DNA from: Clostridia bacterium UC5.1-1E11
GTDB lineage: Bacteria > Bacillota > Clostridia > Oscillospirales > Acutalibacteraceae
DNA: 64,000 nt
Direction: 5' to 3'
Assembly (NCBI GenBank): GCA_001305115.1
Contig: BCAA01000002.1
Span: 124,001 to 188,000, forward strand
The notes below the pieces were generated by a model, which saw only the letters and a program-made list of their open reading frames with translations, made no database searches and had not been told where the DNA came from. Of this stretch, positions 26,196-37,407 are shown piece by piece (the stretch's first letter is position 1; each line of letters begins with the position of its first letter). The translations under genes were made by a program, and so were the position numbers.

Positions 26196-28100
26196 ATGCA
26201 TACGTTAGAGCGCTTTTTGGAATGGGGCGGAACCAAAAAGGATGTCACCTGTCTGGTGATCTCCGGGCTTGCACTAATCGTCAGCATCTTGGATCGATTC
26301 CCCCTGCCCTTTGATGCAGCCTGGATCGCAATTATCTTATGCGGCATCCCTATTCTCTTGGAAGCCTTTATCGGTCTGGTGACCGCCTTTGACATTAAAG
26401 CAGATGTTTTGGTTTCCATCGCCCTGATTGCTTCGATAGGTATTGGGGAGGCCTTCGCTGCTGGGGAAATTGCATTTATCATGCAGCTGGGCGCTCTCTT
26501 GGAAGATTTAACCGTGGCAAAAGCACGGGCTGGTATTGAAAAACTGGTACACTTGACCCCGCAGACAGCCCGCCGGATAATCGGTGGCACAGAGCAGGTC
26601 ATCCCTGCCGAGGATGTCCATGTAGGAGATTTCCTCCGAGTACTTCCCGGGGAGACCATTCCGGTCGATGGAGAAATTCTTTCGGGTGAAACCTCTATCA
26701 ATCAGGCGGTGATGACGGGAGAATCCCTCCCCGTGGATAAACATGCCGGAGATTCGGTTTCCAGCGGTACAGTCAATCAGTTTGGTTCCTTCGATATGAA
26801 GGCGACCAAGGTAGGAGAGGACAGTTCCATTCAGCGGATGATTCGTCTGGTGCAATCTGCCGATGCTGGAAAAGCAAAAATTGTCGGTATTGCGGACCGA
26901 TGGGCTACTTGGATTGTAGTCATTGCCCTAAGTACAGCTGCTCTTACCTGGTTGATTACTGGGCAGATCATTCGGGCCGTAACCATTTTGGTTGTCTTTT
27001 GCCCGTGCGCTCTGGTTCTCGCCACCCCAACCGCCATTATGGCCGCTATTGGGAATGCCACCAAACACAGTTTTTTAGTGCGGGAAGGAGATGCTCTTGA
27101 GCGTTTGGCAACGGTTTCAAACATTGCCTTTGATAAGACAGGGACGCTCACCTATGGAAAACCGGAAGTCACCGCCATCCAAAACGATTCTAACGAACTT
27201 TCTGACGAGGATTTATTCTTTTATGTGGCCAGTGTTGAATCTCACTCGGAGCATCCGCTGGGAAAAGCCATCGTCGCCAGTTTTCGTGACTCCCAACACC
27301 GAGAACTTGCTGCTGTAGAGTACTTCCAATTGCTCCCAGGACGCGGGGTGAAAGGCTTTGTCCATGGAAAGGAAATTCTGGCAGGAAACCTGGAGATGAT
27401 GGCAGAAGAGGCAATTCCTGTTTGTTCTGCGGATCTCGCTAAAGTTACCCCATACCTCAACCAGGGGTGTACCGTTATTTATTTAGCCGTCAATCGTATT
27501 TTGGTTGGATTCGTCGCACTTGCCGATACACTGCGGGAAGATTCCAAGGAGACAATTCATGCGATCAAGGAAACGGGAGTAACTCCTGTGCTTTTGACTG
27601 GCGACCATGAAAATGCAGCGAAACACATTGCTGAACAACTGCAGATTAGCGATGTACATGCAGGTTGTTTGCCTGAAGATAAATTGAAGTGGATCGACAT
27701 CTATCAGAAGGAGCAAAAATATGTCTGTATGATCGGCGATGGAATCAACGATGCCCCCGCACTGAAAAAAGCTTACGTGGGCATTGCCATGGGTGGTGTT
27801 GGAAGTGACATTGCGGTGGACGCAGCAGACATAGTTCTCGTAAACGACGATATTAAGGAGCTTCCCCATTTACTCCGCCTCGCAAAACGGATGATGATTA
27901 CGATCAAATGCAACCTGACCTTCTCCATGACACTCAACTTCATTGCCATTATCTTGGCAATGACAGGGATTTTAAATCCCGTAGTGGGGGCGTTGGTTCA
28001 TAACGCCGGTTCCGTATTGGTAATCATCCATTCCTCCCTGTTGCTAAAGTGGGGAAAAAGACGTAAACGGTACGGGGACAGCCAATTGGCACAGCTTTAA
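26196..28100 (+). CDS. Heavy-metal-translocating P1B-type ATPase
   Basis: Membrane pump of 634 residues using ATP to export a transition metal. Visible are the actuator motif MTGESLPV (TGE), the transmembrane metal site FCPCALVLATPTA (about residue 268), phosphorylation motif DKTGTLTYG (about 312), an HP-type motif in ESHSEHPLG and GDGINDAPAL. The last membrane helices read LNPVVGALVHNAGSVLVII, an HN..GS pattern unlike classical copper (MSxSS) or zinc (D-containing) pumps. No N-terminal metal-binding domain is present. Start at 26196 follows AAAGGA. Control by the adjacent CsoR-like repressor is likely; the metal is uncertain. Confidence 0.9.
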   Translation: MHTLERFLEWGGTKKDVTCLVISGLALIVSILDRFPLPFDAAWIAIILCGIPILLEAFIGLVTAFDIKADVLVSIALIASIGIGEAFAAGEIAFIMQLGALLEDLTVAKARAGIEKLVHLTPQTARRIIGGTEQVIPAEDVHVGDFLRVLPGETIPVDGEILSGETSINQAVMTGESLPVDKHAGDSVSSGTVNQFGSFDMKATKVGEDSSIQRMIRLVQSADAGKAKIVGIADRWATWIVVIALSTAALTWLITGQIIRAVTILVVFCPCALVLATPTAIMAAIGNATKHSFLVREGDALERLATVSNIAFDKTGTLTYGKPEVTAIQNDSNELSDEDLFFYVASVESHSEHPLGKAIVASFRDSQHRELAAVEYFQLLPGRGVKGFVHGKEILAGNLEMMAEEAIPVCSADLAKVTPYLNQGCTVIYLAVNRILVGFVALADTLREDSKETIHAIKETGVTPVLLTGDHENAAKHIAEQLQISDVHAGCLPEDKLKWIDIYQKEQKYVCMIGDGINDAPALKKAYVGIAMGGVGSDIAVDAADIVLVNDDIKELPHLLRLAKRMMITIKCNLTFSMTLNFIAIILAMTGILNPVVGALVHNAGSVLVIIHSSLLLKWGKRRKRYGDSQLAQL

Positions 28101-28174
28101 AGGGACGAACAGCTGTTGCAAGATTTTCGATGGATTGGCGGGACAAAAACAATTTCACGATACAATTGTAAGAT

Positions 28175-28304
28175 GAGGGTATCCCAAAACTCCAAATTTT
28201 TTAGATTCATAGGAAGGGGGCGTTCCCTTTCTATCTGCAAAAATATCTGAGTTTCTAAAAAGCGAGGGGCTCCTTCGTCCATTCATGGCTCTTGGGACAC
28301 CCTC
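28175..28304 (-). repeat. Dispersed ~130-bp repeat, copy B (inverted)
   Basis: Reverse complement aligns along its length with copies A and C, including GCTTTTTAGAAACTCAGATATTTT, seen nearly unchanged in copy C. Ends GAGGGTRTCCCAA are inverted repeats. It lies between the convergent ATPase and acetyltransferase genes. Confidence 0.72.
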
Positions 28305-28459
28305 ACCTTTTCTACATTATGCAGATAAAATCCGCCGGTGATTCCAGCTTTTTTGCGTTCCTGTTTTCAAGTTGCGCTATCAAAAACACAGTCCTTTCTA
28401 CCCGTCATAGTTTTTCCCTCTGGCACGGTGTCCAGATCCCCATTTCTGAGTTTCCAATC

Positions 28460-28933
28460 CTATTCCTTCTGCAACGGCCAGTCCATCTCGTGTTTCATGG
28501 TTTGAAATCCGTACCGTTCGTAAAGGGGCCGTCCCATTTCCGTTGCCTCCAAAGATATAGCTGCTATTCCTCTTTTACTGACCTCCTGCATCAAGAGATC
28601 CAACGTATGCAGGGCGATGCCTTTTCTGCGGTAGGCTGGGGCAGTGTACATATTCATAATATAAGCTTTCTTCCCTGAGGGGTTCCGATAAGTCGGCATC
28701 ACTTGATAAAAGCTGACTCCGCCTGTCCCCACAACGGTATTTGAATCCCAGACCAAAAGTGCAATATGCTGACCGTTTTGAAGCGATTCCTTATAGTACC
28801 TGCGTGTATGTTCCTCCACTTCTTGTAATCCAACAGAGGAGTCCAATCGATTGGCTGCCCGAAGGACTTCTATTCGTGTCTTTACCAGAAGTTCCAGTTC
28901 CTCAATGGCCGCTCTTTTGTAGAGAAAATGCAT
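28460..28933 (-). CDS. GNAT-family N-acetyltransferase
   Basis: 157-residue acetyl-CoA-dependent enzyme. The acetyl-CoA loop is MYTAPAYRRKGIALHTLDLL (RxxGIA pattern, about residues 95-110), followed by ISLEATEMGRPLYERYGF, a typical C-terminal GNAT segment. AAAGGAGAAAAG precedes the ATG. It stands alone, convergent with the ATPase gene, between the repeat and PFOR. Substrate unknown. Confidence 0.87.
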   Translation of the reverse strand: MHFLYKRAAIEELELLVKTRIEVLRAANRLDSSVGLQEVEEHTRRYYKESLQNGQHIALLVWDSNTVVGTGGVSFYQVMPTYRNPSGKKAYIMNMYTAPAYRRKGIALHTLDLLMQEVSKRGIAAISLEATEMGRPLYERYGFQTMKHEMDWPLQKE

Positions 28934-29183
28934 TGTCTTTTCTCCTTTCTTTTCATTTAGAATAAATCATACATATGGATATTGCTTGTACGGATGGATA
29001 ACCAACCCGGCATCCGTATCGTTCTTCCGCTTTTCAGCCACCGCTAAATCGCTTCAAATTGTAACGAAAGGTTCCGGCAATTTTTTGTGTTATACAAAGA
29101 TACGATTCGTAATCCCTTTTTAAATGGGTGTCCAAGCGGTCATACAGCCGCAAGAGCCTTTGTCAAAAAACGATTCCCTATAA
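28934..29183. other. Intergenic region
   Basis: Contains the start region of the acetyltransferase gene on the minus strand. No further gene or clear element is seen before the PFOR terminator. Confidence 0.35.
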
Positions 29184-29218
29184 AAAATCCCCTGCTGCAA
29201 TCATGCAGCAGGGGATTT
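29184..29218 (-). terminator. Terminator after PFOR
   Basis: Perfect 15-base stem AAATCCCCTGCTGCA/TGCAGCAGGGGATTT with a four-base loop; on the minus strand a run of T follows. Confidence 0.92.
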
Positions 29219-29262
29219 CACCTGTTGTATCATAAAGGGATATGCCTGGAAATTGCACGAAA

Positions 29263-32846
<3,584 letters not shown>

Positions 32847-32869
32847 TTAAGGATCTTGATATTTCTCCC

Positions 32870-32893
32870 GGTACAATACACCCACACTGTACC
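32870..32893. promoter_or_regulatory. Inverted repeat upstream of PFOR
   Basis: GGTACA (32870-32875) and TGTACC (32888-32893) flank a 12-base spacer about 45 bases before the PFOR start codon; a candidate operator. Confidence 0.35.
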
Positions 32894-33096
32894 AATCTAA
32901 ATTTTAGCATCTTTTATGGCGCATGTAAAGGAAAAAACCGCATTTATCCAGAGAAATAAACAGAATATCGTCCATATCAGAGGGAAAGATTTTCCTAAAC
33001 CATCTGTCAACTGCAAGCTTCCTGTTCGCGCTGCTGCCAGGGGATGATTCCTTCGCAAAATAGGTCTCTCACACATTCTACAGGGCCGTATGACGA

Positions 33097-33126
33097 TTGA
33101 CAGCAACCCATCGTATAGGATAAAAT
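33097..33126 (+). promoter_or_regulatory. Promoter of the CorC-like gene
   Basis: TTGACA (33097-33102) and TAAAAT (33121-33126) with an 18-base spacer. Between here and the PFOR control region (about 32894-33096) no gene is recognised. Confidence 0.5.
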
Positions 33127-33185
33127 AAGAATTACCATAATAACATTATACTATGCAGGTTCTGCCTGCCGAAAGGGGAAAATTT

Positions 33186-34583
33186 ATGCCTCCGGAACCC
33201 GTAGGCCATTTATGGCCGCTGTCTACAAGCGTGCAAACGGCTTCGGCCCAAACGTCCTTCTCTGCCTTTTCCATTGTGCTCCTGATTGTTCTCATTTTAA
33301 TCAACGCTTTCTTCGCGGCTTCTGAGATTGCGATTATCACATTGAACGACAATAAGGTGCGTAAAATGGCGGAGGATGGCGACAAACGCGCCAAACGTGT
33401 CCTCAAGCTCACCAAGGATTCCAGCCGGTTTTTGGCCACCATTCAGGTCGGCGTCACGTTGGCGGGCTTTTTGACCTCAGCAGCGGCTTCCCAGACGTTT
33501 GCCGGAAAACTGGCAGACGCCTTTGCGTTTTTGCCAATTCCATATGATGTGCTCTTCGGTATATCCACGGTATTGGTCACTTTGTTCCTGTCCTATTTCT
33601 CACTGGTCTTTGGCGAGCTGGTTCCGAAGAAGATTGCCATGCAGCGTGCAGAGGCGCTGTCCTTTAAATTTGCAGGCATCTTGAACGGCATCTCCTCCTT
33701 CTTCCACCCGTTCATTTCCTTTTTGACGGTTTCTACCAACCTGGTCCTCAAACTGATGGGATACGACCCACACCAGAATGAGCAAACTGTCACCGAGGAG
33801 GAAATCCTGATGATGGTCGATCAAGGGGAAGAAAAAGGTGTGATCGGCGAGAGCGCCAAAGATATGATTTCCAATATTTTTGATTTCAGCGATGCAACGG
33901 TCGATGAAGCCATGACCCATCGCACCGACGTCACGGCGGTCGAGGATACGGCGACGATTCAGGATGTGGTAAACCTTTCCTTGGAAGAAGGCTTTTCCCG
34001 CATCCCCGTGTATCACGAAGACCTCGACAATATCGTTGGAATCCTCTATGTGAAAGATCTCCTGAAATATGTAGGAAAGCAAACAAACGATCACATTCCG
34101 TTGACCAGTTTGATGCGGAGTGTTTACTTCGTCCCGGAAACGAAACAGTGCAGCCAACTCTTAGCGGAAATGATCGAGCGCAAGCTGCAAATCGCCATCA
34201 TTGTGGATGAATACGGCGGTACCGAAGGTCTGATTACCATGGAAGACCTGTTGGAATCCATTGTAGGCAATATCCAGGATGAGTACGACCACGAAGAGGA
34301 GGACATCTACCAGGTTGGCGAAAACAAGTTTACCGTGGACGGCACCACGCCGATCGATGAGATTTCCGACCTGGTGGGCGTAGAGCTTCCGGAAGGGGAA
34401 TACGACACGGTCGCCGGCTTAATTGTAGAAAATCTGGGGCATATTCCGAAACCGGAGGAGCATCCGAGCATCGACATCGACTGTCTGACTTTGACGGTTC
34501 TCGCGGTGGAAGACCGCCGGATTGCAAAAGTTTTGATTGAAAAGCATGTCCCGTTAAGGACTGGGGATGAGGAAGAACGCTGA
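33186..34583 (+). CDS. CNNM/CBS/CorC-domain membrane protein (hemolysin C/CorC family)
   Basis: 465 residues. N-terminal CNNM (DUF21) membrane domain with about three to four helices (about 25-190, including NAFFAASEIAIITLN), then two CBS domains (about 210-330, with MTHRTDVTAVE and DEYGGTEGLITMEDLLE), and a C-terminal CorC_HlyC transporter-associated domain (about 350-440, with DGTTPIDEISDLVG). Such proteins are linked to magnesium or cobalt export; the hemolysin name is historic. The start at 33186 is chosen for AAAGGGG upstream; eleven earlier codons are open. Confidence 0.88.
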   Translation: MPPEPVGHLWPLSTSVQTASAQTSFSAFSIVLLIVLILINAFFAASEIAIITLNDNKVRKMAEDGDKRAKRVLKLTKDSSRFLATIQVGVTLAGFLTSAAASQTFAGKLADAFAFLPIPYDVLFGISTVLVTLFLSYFSLVFGELVPKKIAMQRAEALSFKFAGILNGISSFFHPFISFLTVSTNLVLKLMGYDPHQNEQTVTEEEILMMVDQGEEKGVIGESAKDMISNIFDFSDATVDEAMTHRTDVTAVEDTATIQDVVNLSLEEGFSRIPVYHEDLDNIVGILYVKDLLKYVGKQTNDHIPLTSLMRSVYFVPETKQCSQLLAEMIERKLQIAIIVDEYGGTEGLITMEDLLESIVGNIQDEYDHEEEDIYQVGENKFTVDGTTPIDEISDLVGVELPEGEYDTVAGLIVENLGHIPKPEEHPSIDIDCLTLTVLAVEDRRIAKVLIEKHVPLRTGDEEER

Positions 34584-34650
34584 TAGGAGATCCCTTTCCT
34601 TACATCAAAATCAACCCCGTTTTTGATTCGATCTGAAATTCCCTGAAAAG

Positions 34651-34688
34651 AAACGCCGGACACAGAGCATTCTGTGCCTGGCGTTTTT
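34651..34688 (+). terminator. Terminator after the CorC-like gene
   Basis: AACGCCGGACACAGA pairs with TCTGTGCCTGGCGTT (one mismatch) and is followed by TTTTTTC. Confidence 0.9.
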
Positions 34689-34850
34689 TCTTTGGACACT
34701 TTTGTGCAAGTTTCAGCTTGGGTACATTCCCCCTTTATACTCAATTTGCTCTTTCCATGGAAAGGCAATGTTTACCGGCTTTTTCTGCAAAATCCTTAAT
34801 GAAATCTTTATGCATATCTTGCTTTTCTCTACGAATTGTAGTACATTAAA

Positions 34851-34926
34851 GGGACTGCTCAGGGTATTTTCTACTGGGTGAGCAGGGTCAGTCGCAAGCT
34901 CCTGACCTAAAAGAAAACTACGGAGG
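34851..34926 (+). promoter_or_regulatory. preQ1 riboswitch, class III-like, upstream of queT
   Basis: Stem CTGCTC/GAGCAG (34855-34860, 34880-34885) has a loop containing TTTTCT (34867-34872), which can pair with AGAAAA (34912-34917) to form a pseudoknot. A second hairpin GGTCAG/CTGACC (34886-34891, 34902-34907) sits between. GGAGG follows the pseudoknot strand by five bases. This outward-looped pseudoknot before queT fits the preQ1-III class, known from Ruminococcaceae-type bacteria. Class assignment is by remembered architecture, not a model search. Confidence 0.75.
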
Positions 34927-34934
34927 AATCACAA

Positions 34935-35480
34935 ATGAAAAAACAAACTCGCAGCGCGGTCTTCTTGGCGCAGGGCGCCATGATTGCCGCCATCTACACG
35001 GTACTGACGCTTCTAGCCGCTACCATGAACCTCGCCTATGGACCGGTACAATTTCGGTTTTCTGAGGCGCTCACCATCCTGCCGATGTTTACTCCGGCAG
35101 CGGTCCCCGGTCTGACGATCGGGTGCCTGCTGAGTAATATCTTCAGCGGATACGGGGCGGCTGATATGATCTTTGGAACGCTTGCCACCTTATTGGCGGC
35201 GATTTCCACACGGATGTTGCGAACTGTCCGGATAAAGGATATTCCCTGGCTTGCTCCACTGCCGCCGGTGCTGTTCAACGCCGTAATCATCGGGGCGGAA
35301 ATCGCGTTTTTTGCCCCGGAAGGCTTCCTTTGGACTGGATTTGCAGCTTCCGCCCTCTCGGTTGGCCTGGGAGAACTGGCCGTCTGTTATGTGTTGGGGC
35401 TTCCACTTGCGATTTTCTTGGAACGTTCGGGCCTCAGCCGCTATCTCTCCGAAGGCCCTTTACGCCTCTCCAATCGTTGA
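34935..35480 (+). CDS. queT: QueT-family queuosine precursor ECF transporter S component
   Basis: Integral membrane substrate-binding subunit of an energy-coupling-factor transporter for queuosine precursors such as preQ1. The 181 residues have about five to six hydrophobic segments and family features such as GAMIAAIYTVLTLL, YGPVQFRFSEALTILP and GCLLSNIFSG. The upstream riboswitch-like leader supports a preQ1-related substrate. GGAGG is nine bases before the ATG. The shared ECF energising module is not in the window. Confidence 0.92.
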   Translation: MKKQTRSAVFLAQGAMIAAIYTVLTLLAATMNLAYGPVQFRFSEALTILPMFTPAAVPGLTIGCLLSNIFSGYGAADMIFGTLATLLAAISTRMLRTVRIKDIPWLAPLPPVLFNAVIIGAEIAFFAPEGFLWTGFAASALSVGLGELAVCYVLGLPLAIFLERSGLSRYLSEGPLRLSNR

Positions 35481-35534
35481 CTTTTCCGCAAATGCTTTTA
35501 ATTTTATGAATAACATCGCTGTCCGCTCAGGAAT

Positions 35535-36947
35535 GTGTGGGCTGTGTATTTCGGGGTGATCGAATTGCAGGAGGGCTTTCCTTTAACGAAACGTCTAAAA
35601 AACATGCCGCCTGTCCGTCTCATCGTCTCCAGCTTTTTTGCCGTCATTCTCTTGGGCGCTGTTCTGCTTACGCTTCCGATCATGAGTCGGAGCGGTAACG
35701 CAACATCCATGATTGATGCCCTGTTTACGGCGACATCGGCGACCTGTGTGACTGGTTTGGTTCCTTTTGACTCCTGGACGCACTGGAATGGTTTGGGGCA
35801 GGTTGTCATCCTGTTTCTCATTCAGATTGGGGGCCTGGGCGTTATCACGTTTACCACCGGTTTTACGCTGCTTTCGCGCCGGAAGCTTGGCCTGCGGGAA
35901 TTACAGCTTGCAACGGAAAATACCGCGGGCAATGCTATGGATATTTACCATTTGGTAAAGATCATTTTGACTTTTACCCTCAGCAGCGAACTGATCGGAG
36001 CGGCTATTCTTGCCCTTCGTTTTGTCCCGAAGTTTGGGCTTCATGGAATTTGGATTTCCATCTTCACCGCTGTTTCGTCCTACTGCAACGCCGGATTCGA
36101 CATCCTTGGATTTGAAAAACCGGACAACAGCCTCATCGGGTATGCCAACGATCCGTTGGTCTGTATCCCGGTGGCCCTGTTGATTATTGTGGGCGGCCTT
36201 GGCTTTATTGTCATCAGCAATATTTATTTTGCCAAGCTTTCCCCGCTTTTTCACAAGAAAAAGCCCACCTCCTTGAACCTACATTCCAGCATTGTTCTTC
36301 GTATGACCCTGATCCTTTTGGTAATCGGTACCATTGGCTTTTTGTTCTTTGAATGGGATAACACCTTAGAAGGCAAGAATATCTTTCAGAAAATTTTGAC
36401 AGCCTTTTTTCAATCCACCAGCGCCCGTACCGCCGGCTTTGCCTCGGTTGACATTGCCAGCGAACACGACATCACCAAACTGTTTACGGTCTTTCTGATG
36501 TTTATTGGCGCCGCGCCTGCCGGTACCGGCGGCGGTGTCAAAGTGACTACCTTTGTTGTTTTGATCGCAACGGTAATCAGCGTTATGGCTGGTAAAGAAG
36601 ATACAACCTTACACCATCGCCGTGTGGAAAAAGGGACGGTATACCGTTCCCTTGCCATTGTAACGGTCGCGATTCTGGTTGTCGTCTGCACAACCGGCGT
36701 CATTCTTTCCACCAATGCGCATCCCATCAGCGCCATTGACGCGCTATTTGAAGCAACTTCTGCATTTGGAACCGTGGGACTGACGGCTGGATTAACCCCC
36801 TCTTTGAGTGCTATCTCAAAATTTGTACTTTGTTTAACCATGTTTATCGGGCGTGTAGGGCCGATCTCCTTGGCGCTGGCCATAGCAATCAAACGTGCAC
36901 ACAACAAGGGCGCTGTCCTTCCCGAAGGAAAAATTATTGTCGGATAG
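35535..36947 (+). CDS. TrkH/KtrB-type potassium uptake channel subunit
   Basis: About 470 residues with eight or more membrane segments and four selectivity-filter-like loops: SATCVTGLV, SSYCNAGFD, SARTAGFAS and SAFGTVGLT, the repeated glycine loops of the Trk/Ktr/HKT superfamily. The start is uncertain: 35535 is a GTG with a weak ribosome site, while a better GGAGGG lies about 35 bases later with no standard start codon after it. The KtrB/TrkH pore works with cytoplasmic TrkA/KtrA subunits; two such genes lie 3-5 kb away on the other strand. Confidence 0.88.
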   Translation: MWAVYFGVIELQEGFPLTKRLKNMPPVRLIVSSFFAVILLGAVLLTLPIMSRSGNATSMIDALFTATSATCVTGLVPFDSWTHWNGLGQVVILFLIQIGGLGVITFTTGFTLLSRRKLGLRELQLATENTAGNAMDIYHLVKIILTFTLSSELIGAAILALRFVPKFGLHGIWISIFTAVSSYCNAGFDILGFEKPDNSLIGYANDPLVCIPVALLIIVGGLGFIVISNIYFAKLSPLFHKKKPTSLNLHSSIVLRMTLILLVIGTIGFLFFEWDNTLEGKNIFQKILTAFFQSTSARTAGFASVDIASEHDITKLFTVFLMFIGAAPAGTGGGVKVTTFVVLIATVISVMAGKEDTTLHHRRVEKGTVYRSLAIVTVAILVVVCTTGVILSTNAHPISAIDALFEATSAFGTVGLTAGLTPSLSAISKFVLCLTMFIGRVGPISLALAIAIKRAHNKGAVLPEGKIIVG

Positions 36948-37174
36948 ACATTTGATGTTGTTTCCCGTCGTGTATCCTTACCGTTTATTGGGCTTTTAAG
37001 ATGGGACTCGACACAATCGTTTCCGTAAGATCGATCTACAGGCGTCATGGAGGAAACATTTGAGCATGGATTTCTTTTTTGGGTGTATGGCAAGTCCTGT
37101 CTTTGCAAAACCAGAAGAAGCCGTTTGACAGATTCGGATATGTATTGCCTTTTATAGTTAAAATCATACGACAA

Positions 37175-37305
37175 GAGGGTGTCCCAAAAGTCATTTCATG
37201 ACTTTTGGGACACCCTCGCTTTTTTAGAAACTCAGATATTTTCCAAACAGGTAGAGGTTGCCGCCTTTCTATAAATCGAAAAATTTGTCGTTTTAGGGCA
37301 TCCTC
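37175..37305 (+). repeat. Dispersed ~130-bp repeat, copy C
   Basis: The left half is a perfect 20-base hairpin (37175-37194 with 37198-37217, loop TTC) followed by GCTTTTTT, so it can end transcription from trkH. The right end GGGCATCCTC matches the inverted start less well. It shares an internal GAAACTCAGATATTTT block with copy B. It lies between convergent trkH and the GLUG protein gene. Confidence 0.75.
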
Positions 37306-37407
37306 TTTATTCACGCCTGAAAATTTCCTGGATAAAGGCCCTTTTTCTTTCAGCCCCCGGCACTTTTCAGCATTTTTTACCATCTTCTGCCGGTGCTTAC
37401 CGCGATA

